Below are positions 13,174 to 24,297 of a stretch of 64,000 nt of DNA, piece after piece. The stretch lies in assembly GCA_018894105.1 (NCBI GenBank), contig CM032118.1:26950690-27014689 (forward strand). The letters are read 5' to 3'. This stretch comes from Jacaranda mimosifolia. Taxonomy: Eukaryota; Streptophyta; Magnoliopsida; Lamiales; Bignoniaceae. The position numbers and the translations under genes were made by a program. Numbering within the stretch: position 1 is the first letter of the stretch; the number at the start of each line of letters is the position of its first letter. A model generated the notes under the pieces. It was not told the origin of the DNA, made no database searches, and saw only the letters and a program-made list of their open reading frames with translations.

Positions 13174-13188
13174 GGCTCTAATACCACT
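13174..13188 (-). other. Primer-binding site (tRNA-Met type), element A
   Basis: The minus strand reads AGTGGTATTAGAGCC next to the 5' LTR, a close match to the initiator-Met primer site TGGTATCAGAGC. Confidence 0.8.
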
Positions 13189-15365
13189 TAAAGGTAGAAG
13201 AGAGATTAGGATCTATAAAATTATAGATTAGGATCCATAAAATTAAACTAATCATCTCCATCCCAAGGATCAAACTACATGCCTTAAATTAGAATTTAAA
13301 GTCTGAAAATTACCTTTGAAGAAGGAATCAAAGGAATCAAGTAGATCTCCCAAAGGACACCCTAAATGAAGATCAACAAGCTCCACAACCTTGATCCCGT
13401 TTCTCCATTTTAAAGCCTCCAAAATCCAGAAAGTTTTGCACATGCTTACTCCACCAAAAAAAAAACAAGTAAATGGCCAAAAATGGAGGAAAAGAGGCTG
13501 CTCCAATCGGTTGGCAAAAATCTCCAAACAATCGGCCACAAAAAGGTTCAATCAACCAATCCTAAGATCCCCAAGCGTGGAGCCTCTAATGAATAGTCCA
13601 CACACCTAGGAAGGCCTTTAAATCCACTCACTCTTTTCTAGAAAAGAGAGGAGGATGGTGATGACGGAGGTTGGCGGTTTTGGAGGAGAAGAGAAGGAGA
13701 AAGGAATCTAGGAGGTAGGTATTCAATACATGAATTATACCATCTTTTGGAGGGAAAATGTGAGAGTTTCTAGCATCCATCATGTGGCCAGCCACATGTG
13801 TATATATAGGAGATGATGGAAGCCTTCCATCACACTCTTCATGCATGTGTGGCAACTTGCTAAATCTACATTTAGCTTGAATTTGCATTTGAATTTCATT
13901 TCATAAATTGAAATGCCAACTTGCATAATTCAAATGAACTCTTTCATTTGATTTCCCTCCAAAACTTGAATTCCCTATTTAATTAAATTAACTCTTTAAT
14001 TTAATTAATTTAACTTAGCTCATTAAATTAATTAACTTAACTCTTTAAGTTGACTAATCAAAATATCATATTGCACCAATTAAATTAATTCTTTAATTTA
14101 ATTAGCCTAATTTAACTCTTTAAATTATTTTGATTATACTTAAATTAATCAAGCCAAAATGACCAAGTGATAATTAGTCAATTTCTTTTCTCTCCTTAGG
14201 CAAAAACGCCTAATTAGAAATTTTCTAACTCCTTAGAAAACTTATCCTATCAAATAAGAGTTTCCTTAGACTTTTGTGTGTAACCCATTAGGTTCATCCA
14301 TTCATTGACCATGGGCTCACAACTCTTTATGATATTTTAAACATTAAAATATTCAAATTAGTTTAAACTCATTTAAACCAATAATTCTTACAATTAATCT
14401 CTATTAATTGAATAGCGCACTATTTCCATGGTCAATGTCTAGCAACAAGCCTATGGAGCCCAACTAATTGGATGAATGAACTATATCTTGGTGAACCATT
14501 ATAGCTTACACCAACCATGCAAATGTGGTCTTCCCATCTCTTGTCTCCCAAAAGAAGCCTAAGACAAGATATTTGTTGGCTCCCTAATAGCCTCAATAAC
14601 TATGTTTCTACATATAATGTTGGATTTCCCTTTACGACCTCAACTTTGGAAAACACATTTTCCAAATTATCATACTACCTAGCGCAAGGATTTCTTGGAA
14701 TCGATCATTATATCCTATGCACTTATTCTTCACAACAGCAAGGAAACAGATCTCTTCTTGGGTCTCACAAACCTTCATGTTTAAGTAGCTCATGCCCAAT
14801 CTAAACCCCAAATGACCTTCTACGTAGTCAGGTCAAAGTCAAAGCATGAGGACCTAAACATTAGGTTACTATGTATCCTCAAGTCAAAGGACTAATTATA
14901 TGCACTATCATAAGCTTGAGAACTTGCCACTATCGATGTGCCACTACGATTATCTAGGGATTATCCCGGCAAGCCTTTGAACTTGTTCTCTAAAAAGCAC
15001 CCACTTACATGCATCCATGTTTAACATAGATTGTCCATGAAATGGGGAAATATCAAATCCCTTGGAGTATGCATCATTTGTGTAAGTCTATCCGAATCTT
15101 AGATGCCCTTTCTCATAAGATTATATGACTTGAAATATTTAAAATCATGACCTTAGAGACTTGTTTCATGATCACCATCATATGTGTGACCAAGTCCCAT
15201 GGTCTTGTATGATTTAAGGGTTTCAACCAAATGCAAGTGAATTAAAAAAAATGACATAAGATGAAGGCGGCCATTTTATAAAAATATAATTCAATCAAGA
15301 TTGTTTGACAATTAGAGTAGTTATTATACGTCAATATTAATTGGTTGTGGGGCACTATTCCAATA
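13189..15365 (-). mobile_element. 5' LTR of element A
   Basis: About 2.18 kb, collinear with 5434-7705. Both termini are mutated: the plus-strand start is TAAAGG instead of TGAAG and the end is CCAATA instead of CCAACA. The two LTRs differ at many sites, so the insertion is old. An internal near-duplication at 13,205-13,250 (gattaggatc...) is absent from the 3' LTR. Confidence 0.85.
13801..13808 (-). promoter_or_regulatory. LTR TATA box, element A 5' LTR
   Basis: On the minus strand the sequence reads CTATATATAC. A TATA run sits at the equivalent place in every full LTR of the family here (for example 4521, 41740, 49862, 51175, 61192), so it is probably the retrotransposon's core promoter. 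Confidence 0.5.
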
Positions 15366-15690
15366 GTCATGTCGAAGGTAGAGCTTAGTCGTGAGGTCTA
15401 ATAGTTGTGAGGTAAAAGGTATAAGGAAGATGGTTAGCTATGAATCGTCTTGGAAGTCCTAAATGCATTAAATGAGAGGGTATTTATAGCAACAGTTAAA
15501 TTAGCTATGGTGCTATTCGATTAACGTGGTGAGGATCTAGGTGGACACATGGCATGATTGAACTGGCTAGATTATCTTGGTTTCTAGATGCAGGTCGAGT
15601 GGTTGGGTCGACCTGTGCAAAAAGGTACGGATCTTTAGATATTTTAGTGAATTTGATTAAGGGGCATTTTGGTCTTTCAATAATTCCTCA
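15366..15690 (-). other. Older flank with a promoter-like TATA on the minus strand (target site of element A)
   Basis: On the minus strand this reads as a GC-richer stretch, then GCTATAAATACCC (about 15,481-15,495), then about 110 bases of leader running into the element A junction. The fragment at 5123-5433 lies on the other side of element A and would follow directly if the insertion were removed. The layout resembles the promoter and 5' leader of an older LTR element or gene. I do not recognise the family. Confidence 0.35.
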
Positions 15691-16860
15691 TCACAATACA
15701 TCTCAAATAGGTTTTCAAAACGATTTATACAAGCATCTAATGGTATTATTGATATGTAGGAATGGAGTGAGAATGAAATGGGCAATTCCCAAATTTATTA
15801 TTAAACTCATGTTTGGAATAATTTAAGAATGAGTATCTCAATTTTCATATGAATCCTCATTCCCAAAACTATGGATTTAACCATTCCTTCCCTACCCCAT
15901 AGGTTTAGTCATTCCCGACCTATTATAAATAAACTTATTTTTGTATTTGATAAAATTACTCTTTAATATCTAATAAAAAAGTTCTAAACTAGCATGAAAA
16001 TTCTAGATCTTTTTTGTGGTATCTTCTTCTATACTTATGTTTCATAATCTTCAAACTCCATTCAAAGGGAATTAATCAGGTACGGCACCTCTTTTATTTT
16101 TACCCCCCAAAAAATTAAATTTTACTTCCCAAAATATAAATAAATAAAAATATCTCACAATCTTAAATAAATAAATAGTTGTAGATGTATGATAATTAGA
16201 TAGAGTAGCTTATATTGTGGTCGTGTCAGTATATTGATCTTACAAAATGTAATTGCCAAATTTGTAGGTTCAATAAGGTATTTTAGGTGGACAGTAGTTT
16301 TATATTCTCAACCACTAGATAGTTTATGGAAAAATAAATGCGTAATAATAAATATCTTGTCATAAAATTTTACAAAATAAAAAAATTAAAGGTTGTATTG
16401 GAGAAAAATATAGAATTATGAGACATAAATAATTTATCAATAAAATATTTTACTTTAATTTTATACAAAAGGATAATGTGATCATTTAAAATACTTTTAT
16501 TCTATTCCTATCTATTATTGCTAAATACCAATCATGAGATATTGAAATTAAGAATGAAGATTCAATTCCTTTCTCATTCCTTGTACATACAAGCATAGAA
16601 TAAGTTATGCTAACATCATTTCTTTTTTATATTCATTCCATTCCTAAAGCCATTTCATTTCCACATAATTTCATTCATGCATATTAATCATCCCCTAAAT
16701 CTCTCAAGTCCCTATTTCTTCTTTGTGAAGAAGCACTCTTATGTAAAAATAGCTGAGTATTTTATCAACTGATAACACCTTTATTATTTTTGTATGTTAT
16801 TTTTAATTTTATTAAGAAATTTTGGATAAAAGAAATTGTGAAAAGAGAGAAACTTGCTCT
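15691..16860. repeat. AT-rich intergenic stretch with MITE-like GGAATG/CATTCC motifs
   Basis: There is no gene here. Motifs such as GGAATGGAGTGAGAATG near 15,760 and CATTCCATTCCTAAAGCC near 16,640 occur in opposite orientations about 0.9 kb apart, as in some plant Harbinger- or hAT-type non-autonomous elements. I could not define clean terminal repeats or a target duplication, so this is only a suggestion. Confidence 0.25.
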
Positions 16861-16869
16861 CAAATTTTT

Positions 16870-16938
16870 GGAGAACCGAGTTTCGATACCGAACATGCGG
16901 GCTATAATTCCACCATTCTTCCGCTAGACTACACTGAT
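16870..16938 (-). pseudogene. Decayed initiator tRNA-Met copy (tRNA pseudogene)
   Basis: On the minus strand, 69 bases starting ATCAGTGTAGTC resemble plant initiator tRNA-Met along most of the length. Matching blocks are the D-arm AGCGGAAG, TGGTGG, and the T-arm ATCGAAAC. The acceptor stem no longer pairs (the 3' side reads GTTCTCC), the anticodon position reads TAT in place of CAT, and the D-arm has several changes. It is therefore not a working tRNA. It lies about 140 bp upstream of the LTD start codon on the opposite strand. Identification is from memory of the tRNA sequence. Confidence 0.5.
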
Positions 16939-16981
16939 AAACTAGAAAAGTTCCTGTTCAATATAACTAAAAACTAATCCA

Positions 16982-16991
16982 AATATATATA
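16982..16991 (+). promoter_or_regulatory. Probable TATA box of the LTD gene
   Basis: An AATATATATA run lies about 85-95 bp upstream of the ATG at 17076, a normal distance for a plant gene with a short 5' UTR. No other TATA-like run lies closer. Assigned by position only. Confidence 0.4.
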
Positions 16992-17075
16992 TCAAAAAAT
17001 GCTCTCAACTCTCAAGTTGTCAACATGATAAGGGCCGTTGGTGTTGGGGGTATCTGAGCTGAATAGTCTGGTACC

Positions 17076-17919
17076 ATGAAAGCAATGGCGTCAACATTTT
17101 CATGTTCTCTCTCGTCCCTTATACCCGTCCCTTATTCCTCTTCTTGTTGTTCAAGTTCAAGTAGGGCTGTTAATCTCACTTGTAAGTTTGTGGGATCTGC
17201 AAGGAGTGTTGGATGGTGCAGAAGCACAAGGAACCTTGGACCCAGTTGTGGTTCAAAAACTACTTGCTGGTTCAGGTTCGGAAAGAATGGCGTCGACGCT
17301 GAAGGTGCTGGAATTTATGGAAGCCAGGCTCGCGATGATTTTGACCGCGACGATGTTGAACAGGTTATCTATTTTTTATTTTTATTTTTCTTTCTCTTTT
17401 GCTAATTAAATTATTGATGGCTGCCTGGGCTTTCCCGATTATGTTGTGCTTTCCTTTTTAACTAATAATTACTAGTATTACCCTACTGAGACACATTTCA
17501 AAATGAGAAAAACTAAATGTAAAACTTATTAGGAGTTTATTGTATTCGTAATTCACCAAAATTGATGATTCTTTTTGTGGATAGTCTATAATCTTTGTGG
17601 TCTGATCTTGTCTGATAAGTAGAAATTAAATGCTTGCCATCAATATGGATGCCCTTGCCCCTTGAGTTACTTGGATTTCTCCTTGTATGTAATGATGAAT
17701 GGAACTGATAACACACCACTTTTAATTGTATTGCATGATTTGAGTTGTCTAAAATTCAACCAAAAAGAAAAAAAAGAAAAGAAAGAAAGAAACAAAAGAA
17801 AGGTGTACTCTAGTTTCAGAGCGTTCCAGATTTTGCAGAAGATGAGGAACCCTTCACAGTTTATGCTGGGGAAGGCCAATAGCCCTTAATCAATTGCAAC
17901 TGCCAAATTCCGTAGTACC

Positions 17920-17950
<31 letters not shown>

Positions 17951-18573
17951 AACTTGGATTGTTCTTAATTGGGGTATGTGGGACTAGATTTCTGATCTAC
18001 CTTTTCAATTTGAAGAAAATTCCACTGGAAAACAGCAGTGGCCTTGCTATCTTCAGTGATCCATTTAAGATTTACACCACCCTTCCATTCTAAGGTTTGG
18101 AAACACAAGCGTTTGTATATTCCCAGGCTCAACTCTTACAAGTACATGTATCATTTGAAGTGCTTGAGACTCCAATTAAGAATTCCTTTTCACCGTCAAT
18201 TTATCTCCTGTTCCTATCCCTCTTTAGTGTCATCCTCTAAGTTTGACAATAATAAAGGGAGCATTCTTAACAATTTGTTCATATGCAAGTTGATGTCAAT
18301 GGCCTTTCTGAACAGTACTTCAATTACATGGGCATGCTGGCAGTGGAGGGTTCGTACGATAAGATGGAAGCTCTTTTGAACCAGAACATCCACCCCGTTG
18401 ATATCTTGCTCTTGATGGCTGCCTCAGAGGGTGACAAGCCCAAAATTGAAGAGCTGCTGAGAGCTGGAGCGGATTACACTGTCAAGGATGCAGAAGGGCG
18501 GACTGCCTTGGACAGGGCAGCCACTGATGAAATTAAGGATTTCATTCTCAGTTATTCTGTTCAAAAAGCATGA
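17076..18573 (+). CDS. LTD: LTD / GDC1: ankyrin-domain chloroplast protein guiding LHCP to the SRP pathway
   Basis: Two exons, 17076-17363 and 18316-18573, joined in phase 0 across a 952-bp GT-AG intron (donor CAG|GTTATC, acceptor ACAG|TACTTC), give a 181-residue protein. In Arabidopsis the protein (LHCP TRANSLOCATION DEFECT; rice GDC1) takes imported light-harvesting proteins from the envelope import machinery to cpSRP43/54 for insertion into thylakoids. Residues 1 to about 70 are Ser/Arg-rich with few acids, like a chloroplast transit peptide. The family-specific block EGAGIYGSQARDDFDRDD is at 76-93. YFNYMGMLAVEG follows at 97, and ankyrin repeats span about 125-178 (GADYTVKDAEGRTALDRA). 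Length fits the family (about 175). Met4 (17085) is an alternative start. All key blocks are intact, so this is probably a working gene. Confidence 0.93.
17922..17949. repeat. (TA)n microsatellite in the LTD intron
   Basis: Fourteen TA units in a row inside the single intron of the LTD gene; probably length-variable between individuals. Confidence 0.9.
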
Positions 18574-18914
18574 TGCTTCAAATGCATGTGAAGTTTTGCA
18601 TTGCCCAGATCCTTTTCTTGATTATGATCTGAAACTATTGCCTCAAACAACCAAGATCTTTGCATAAACTTGTCTTTGTATTCTCCTTCAAACTCTGGAT
18701 GTCTTGCATTTGCCTCTATTCTCTCTGCACACAAATTAAATTTTAACCTAGAGCTAGAGTTTGGTTTCTTGGCTATCCCACGGGAATCAAAGGTTACATA
18801 CTTTATATTCAACATAAACACATCTTCATTTCAATGGGTGTCATACTCCTTGAGGAAATCTTTTCAGCACATAGCATGGCTTTACTCAGCAGGGATTGGA
18901 TTTTCTTGATAATT
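18574..18914. other. LTD 3' flank, no gene seen
   Basis: This probably contains the 3' UTR of LTD. The 86-codon minus-strand frame at 18561-18821 overlaps the gene end and has no family features. No clear polyadenylation hexamer stands out. Confidence 0.4.
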
Positions 18915-20468
18915 TCTCATGTAGCAAAATCAGTAACCGCAAAAGTTTTTCTATAACTAGCTTCAAAACAAAATTGGCACATAGCACAGTTGGATATCGA
19001 CAATATATTTTTCAAATGTTGATCTCTTTGAAAAAGTATGCATAGACCAAAGCCCTTGGATACAATAGAGCTTTTCACAAACAAATAAAAAATGACTTGC
19101 AAGCTACGTAAGTCTTTGTATGAGCTTAAAACAAGCATCCAGGAAGTGATACTCCAAATTTTCTTAAGTTTTCATTCTGCTAGTTTTGAACTATCTAAAT
19201 TAGATTATTCACTATTTATAAGATGTTCAAACTTTTCCTTTCCGGCTTTATTAGTGTATGTTAATGACATTATAATCACAGGACCCTCAAATGAAACCAT
19301 CAACTCCTTAAAAGCGCTCCTTCTATGCCAATTCAAGCTCAAGGATTTTGGGAAGTTAGCTTAGAATTGCAAGAACTGCTAGTGGGATTGCTCTGTCTCA
19401 AAGGCAATACACAGTACAGTTGCTTGAGGACATAAGTTATTTAGCAAGTAAATTAACAGAAACTTAAGTTGTGTGTCACTAATGGTGATCTGCCCTCAAA
19501 TATAGCCACCTATGGAAGCATTATTGGAAAACTACTATATCTCACAATCTTAGGTCCAGACATAACACAAGCTCTGCCAATTCGTAGCACAGCCTCGAGT
19601 TATTTAAATGCTATGCACCACTTGTTAAAATATGATGCTGCATGGAAGAAGAATTAGGGTCCTTCTTTGAAGTCAGCTAATTTGTGAGACTTTTTGCTTC
19701 GAAATATATTTGCATAAAGTCAGAGCTTGGGATATTTAATAAATAATTTTTTGTCTTTTTTTTTATTATTATTTTAGAAGTTGATGGCTAAATACTTAGT
19801 GGGCTTTGATTCGCTTGGGTTTGGATGCCCATCTTGATGGATTTAATTTATTGGGTTCATTAGCCTTTTACTTAATTATTATTTATTTAATTGGGACTTT
19901 TATTTATTTATTTATTTTTCATAATAACTCAAGCACACTCGTGGCCAACGTCTTGTCTCTACCTCCACCTTGCAACTCCACCCTCAAAGCAATTTCTGAT
20001 GCTGATTGGAGCTTTTGCATTGAATCCATGAAGTCTACAGCATGTTTCTATGTCTTTAGAGGAGACTCCCTAATCTCACTGAAAGCTAAAAAGGAAACCA
20101 CCGTTTCTTGATCCTTATAATTGAAGTACAATATAGAGTTTTAGTTGCAATTGCAGACGAACTTGTTTGGCTCAGACAACTACTATAGATTTTAGTATCA
20201 CTTCAGACACTCCTAGTTTTTTTTCATTTTTTTGTGACAAGCAAGCTGTCATAAATATTGCATCTAATTCCACTTTTCACTAACGAACAAAATGCACCGG
20301 ATTGACTGCCATTTTGTTCAGAAGAAAATTATAAATGGCTTGATGAATTAAATGCCTATATATTCTGAAAACTTGCTAATGTAAACAAAGCACTGCCTTC
20401 CCTTTTACTATATCCACTTTTATTTAAGATGGCTGTTAAAAATATTTCCAGTCCATCTTAAGGGGGAG
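18915..20468 (+). pseudogene. Decayed Ty1/copia pol remnant (RT and RNase H only)
   Basis: Translating across many stops and frameshifts recovers copia RT blocks in order. These are LASKQNWHIAQLDIDN (about 18,957-19,005), a KLRKSLYELK block (19,095-19,130), a DYSLFI block and LLVYVNDIIITGPSNE (19,250-19,285), then FKLKDFG (19,340). RNase H blocks follow: SDADWSFC...ACFYVFRGDSLISLKAKKETTVS (19,990-20,108) and a later IDCHFVQKKIINGL block (20,300-20,340). The catalytic YVDD reads YVND (19257-19268). gag, protease and integrase are missing. A polypurine tract (AAGGGGGAG, 20,459-20,468) ends it, in the form typical of Ale-like plant copia elements. Confidence 0.8.
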
Positions 20469-20525
20469 TTTTTCAAGGTTCAAGCTCAGATTAGTTAAAA
20501 TTAGTTAAAGAGTACCAGTTTATTT
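20469..20525 (+). mobile_element. Start of the 3' LTR of the decayed copia remnant
   Basis: This sequence follows the polypurine tract directly and ends at the target duplication of element B. The rest of this LTR appears to resume at 27768 on the other side of element B. Confidence 0.5.
20521..20525. other. Target-site duplication, left copy (TATTT)
   Basis: TATTT directly precedes the left terminus (TG) of element B and is repeated at 27763-27767 directly after its right terminus (CA). Confidence 0.8.
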
Positions 20526-21794
20526 TGTTACTCCAGAATACTAACAACATGCAGTAGGGCAATGATATAATGCATGTAAAACAATTCAGACTATCAATTG
20601 TGAGTTTGAAATAGATAATCAAAAGAATAACGTGTATTTATCAAATTATAAATTTAAGTATAATAGGCATAATACGAATTTTACATTCAACATGATCAAG
20701 GCATAACATAATTCATATATTCAATAGGATACGATATCCGGAAAAACCAAAAAATTACATAACAAACCGAGGCATCAAAACAGAAAGAACATGTGATCAA
20801 ATTACATAATTTAAGACAAGAAATTAAAGAAACTTATCTAAAGATCCTGTATCATAATAGAATCAATTGAATGACCAAATCACAGATGAATTTTGTTTGC
20901 CTTGAAGAAATGAACGCCCCAACTCACCAGTGCAATGGGTACAGCGCTGCTCCTCCTAGGATAAGATGGTCCAAAACGATCAGCTGCACTCCTTCTCGTT
21001 CACCTCGAACAGTAACTCAGTTCGCCGTCGCCAGAATCAAATAGCCGAAGCTCAGTCGAAGATAGGGAGATATGAGAGAGGATACGTGAGTACGCAAGAA
21101 AGGAGAAAGACTATGTTGGTGTATAAAGTTTGCCAGGGGTAGACTCTTATATAGAGAAAATTAGGGCCAGGTGCATTTAAAGGCCTCAAACATGTTTATG
21201 GGCTTTAACTGGCGACTAAACCCTAATTAAGAGCGACTAGAGTTTTTACTTGGTCAAACCCTAACATCCGTGGCTATGATCTCCAATTAGGGTTACTTGG
21301 TCAAACCCTAATATCCGATTAAGCCCATTAAGTAAAAATTCCAATTGAATTTTGTCCAAAAAGATAAGATTGAGACTGAGACAATTTGCCCTAACGCCCA
21401 CGCCTGAATTCGGATCCCGTCCAGGCGGCGCGCGTGTGGTCCACCCATACGAACCCCCCTAATGAACACTTTTAGCAAGCACTCATTCTTAAGTTCAATA
21501 TATTCTAGTCCACACTTGTTTATAAAACTAATGTGGGACAAGTGAAGTGTTGAAATAACCCTTCAACTCCTCCACTTAGTTTTATAAGGCCCAACCTAGT
21601 CTCCACTTTGTTAAAGTTCCTATGTGGGATAAAATCGATTTATAGCACTTAACCATTTTTCCTCCTCTATTTTTAACACTATCATTATCTTTGGATTCCA
21701 ATCTAATTGGCATCCATCCAAATACAATTTCTTTATTTTTTTTAAACATGTAATTAGACTTAATATAGGGAGTTACATTATGTCAATTACAACA
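20526..21794 (-). mobile_element. 3' LTR of element B
   Basis: The plus-strand terminus is TGTTACTCCAGAATAC and the far end is ...CAATTACAACA (minus-strand start TGTTGTAATTG). TATA box CTATATAAGAG on the minus strand lies at 21146-21153, about 640 bp into the LTR. The segment CTTGAAGAAATGAAC (plus strand, 20901-20915) is discussed under findings. It is 34 bp shorter than the 5' LTR because that copy carries a tandem duplication. Confidence 0.9.
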
Positions 21795-21808
21795 ATCCCC
21801 TACAAATC
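21795..21808 (-). other. Polypurine tract of element B
   Basis: On the minus strand the sequence reads TTTGTAGGGGAT directly before the LTR start TGTTGTAATTG. Position and purine content fit the plus-strand primer. Confidence 0.55.
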
Positions 21809-22334
21809 CATAGATAATGGCTATCAGATTCAATATAGATCGCTTTCAGCAATGGTACCTTTCAATTTGAACCACTCCCTAAGTTATCCGACTTCTGCCA
21901 CCACCAGGACAAATGGATCTAAGCCTTGAATTTGTACCCATGATTGTGATTGCATCCATTAGTAACAACAAGCTAAAGGTTATGTACTGATCTTTAGGGT
22001 TGACACATTAAGGCCATGTGTCCCAATCCTGTATCATGAATGCTTGTCAAGGAACAACCCAATTCCTTTAGTCGCGGCCAAAGGACTACATTCACTTAGT
22101 TGGGCATCTCTAGGGATGCACTGCTCGCATCTCGTCCAAAATACTTGACCACATTCAGAGTTAAACTCTTACTATACCAACAGTAGTCAGCACCTATCAG
22201 GGGAGAAACACTAGATACAAAGTATCAATCTAATTTTTAGGTGCAACTTGATATACTCAGCAACTTGTTTATACCACATTAAACCTACCTTGTGGGATCT
22301 CCACTTAGTTAGGTTGGGTTGCTATGCAAGTATA

Positions 22335-22888
22335 TCAGTGATGGGTTTCCAGTCCCATCCCCAACCTGAATTTATGAACTGAGGACAAATCAAGTCTTTT
22401 AGTTAGAGAGTTTGCAGTGTTATCTTTGGATCCAACAAAGTCAATTGCTATAACCCTATCAGATGCTAACTCCCTTATAGAATTTAGTCTAACTTGGATG
22501 TATCTTTTAGTCTTTTGATTGAACTTTGAACTTCTAATCTTTGCGATTGTGGTTTGGTTATCACAATGTACTATACAATTCCTAGAAGAGGTTTGATTAC
22601 CATAGGCAATTATACCATCAGCCCATATAGCCATTCTACCTCTGTCCCAGTTGTGTCCAAAGCACACAACTCAGCCTCGAAAATGGACCGAGTTACCAAA
22701 GTCTGTTTAGTAGACTTCCAGGAGACAGCGCTCCCACCCAAGGTAAATACATACCCTGTACACCCATTACTACTGGATTTTTTGGCTATCCAACTAGTGT
22801 CACTGTACCCTTCCAGCACTACAAGAAAGCTCTTGTAGTGCAAGGCTAGTGAAGCTGAGCCCTTTAGATATCGAAGTACCCTATCCAA
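22335..22888 (-). pseudogene. Element B RNase H domain, degenerate
   Basis: Two overlapping minus-strand frames give the copia RNase H. The first (22610-22888) has YLKGSASLALHY, GYSDTSWIAKKSSSNGCTGYVFTLGGSAVSWKS and a damaged version of the TEAEY block (SIFEAELCALDT). The second (22335-22667) has IVHCDNQTTIAKI, the KTKRYIQVRLNSIRE block (His of KHI lost) and the end of the polyprotein (DPLTKxL-like, here NSLTKRLDLSS). A frameshift near 22,640 separates them. Confidence 0.8.
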
Positions 22889-24297
22889 AGCCTCCCAATG
22901 AGTTCAATTAGGACAGCTTGTATATCTAGCAAGCTTAGAGATGGCAAATGAGATATCTGGTCTCGAGCCGTTTGTAAGATATTGCAAGCTACCAATTATT
23001 TGAGAATACCTCAATTGAGACACTGGTACACCAGTTTCATTCTTAAAAAGAGTCACTGAAGGATCATAAGGTATTTTTGCAATTCTACTCTGTTCATAGC
23101 CGAATTTCTCAATTATCTTCTAAATATAGTGAGACTGAGAGAATGTTATACCTCAGTTGAACGAGTCAACTTTAGTCCAAGAATCATATTTGCAACACTC
23201 ATATCTTTGTTTTCAAACTTATTCTTTAAGAAACATTTAGTCTCATTGATAATCTCAGTGTTTGAGCCAATGAGCATAATGTCATCTATATACAGGCATA
23301 ACACAATATAGTTATCACATTGAACTTTTCAGTAGACGCACTTGTCATTATCGTTTACTGTGAAGCCAAATGACAGTATGGTTTTGTCAAACTTTTCATG
23401 CCATTGTTTAGGTGCTTGTTTCAAACCATAAAGTGATTTAACAAGCTTGCAAACTTTTTGCTCATTTCCAGGAGCTACAAATCCCTCAGGCTGATCCATA
23501 TAGATTTCTTCCTCAAGATCACCATACAGAAAGGCTATTTTCACATCCATCTGGTGAATAGGGAAATCATATACGGAAGCCAGTGCTATAGGCACTCGGA
23601 TGGTAGTCAAACGAGCTACTGGGGAATAGGTGTCAAAGGAATCTATGCCCTCTTTTTGCCTAAACCCTTTAGCAACTAGCCTGGCCTTAAACTTATCAAC
23701 AGTCCCATCAGACTTATGTTTCTTTTTAAAGATCTACTTGCTTCCTATAGCAGTACACCCCAGAGGGAGATCGACTAATTCCCATGTCCCATTCGAGATA
23801 ATAGAATCTATCTCACTCTTAATGGCTTTCTTCCAATGCTTAGCTTCAGGAGAAGCCATAGCATCCTTGAAGGTAACAAGATCACCCTCGACATTGTAAG
23901 TAACAAAGTCACTCCCAAAGTCCTTAGCAATTCTAGCTCTTTTACTCCATCTGGGTTCATCCAATTTTCCAAGAACTGTGTAGGTACTACTAGGATTAGC
24001 CCCCACATTTGTCATCTTTTCCATATGATCAGGAATTAATGTAGACACAACTGTCGAATCTAAAGAAATATTTTGAGGTATCCCAGTCTTCATGGGAAAC
24101 ATGTTCTCAAATAACGTAGCATCATGAAATCCAACTATAGTGTTCGCATCTATGCCTGAAATTTTTGATTTAATAACCAAAAATCTCATAGCATAAGATG
24201 TTTCCACATAGCCTAGAAAGACTGCATCAATAGTCTCAGGACCTAGCTTCTTCCTCTTGTGTTCAAGGACTAGAACTTTTGCAAGACAGCCCCACAC
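22889..24297 (-). pseudogene. Element B reverse transcriptase and integrase C-terminal linker, degenerate
   Basis: The frame at 23734-24297 spans the integrase-RT linker (RWSKRARIAKDFGSDFVTY) and the RT start (EAKHWKKAIKSEIDSIISNGTWELVDLP). The frame at 23329-23610 holds the RT core: VYDFPIHQMDVKIAFLYGDLEEEIYMDQPEGF and KLVKSLYGLKQAPKQWHEKFD. The catalytic motif reads YIDD at 23281-23292, a variant that keeps both Asp residues. Stops and a frameshift between these frames (about 23,620-23,740) inactivate the protein. Confidence 0.85.

Larger units (their letters stand above)
5434..15365 (-). mobile_element. Element A: full-length, inactive Ty1/copia retrotransposon with long LTRs
   Basis: A structurally complete element on the minus strand. 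It has a 5' LTR 13189-15365, Met-type primer site 13174-13188, leader to about 11,590, then gag, protease, integrase, reverse transcriptase and RNase H in copia order down to about 7,715, a purine-rich tract at 7706-7717, and a 3' LTR 5434-7705. Every domain carries stops or frameshifts, the gag zinc knuckle has lost its last Cys and the RT catalytic motif is mutated, so it could only move in trans. GTCGA lies directly left of the element; on the right GTCGA is found five bases beyond the apparent LTR end. Confidence 0.85.

Noticed and set aside
13270..13888. Several overlapping open frames on both strands
   Set aside because: All lie inside the 5' LTR of element A and are not conserved in the 3' LTR.
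17537..17889. Three open frames on both strands
   Set aside because: They lie in the LTD intron, and one runs through a purine-rich low-complexity stretch.
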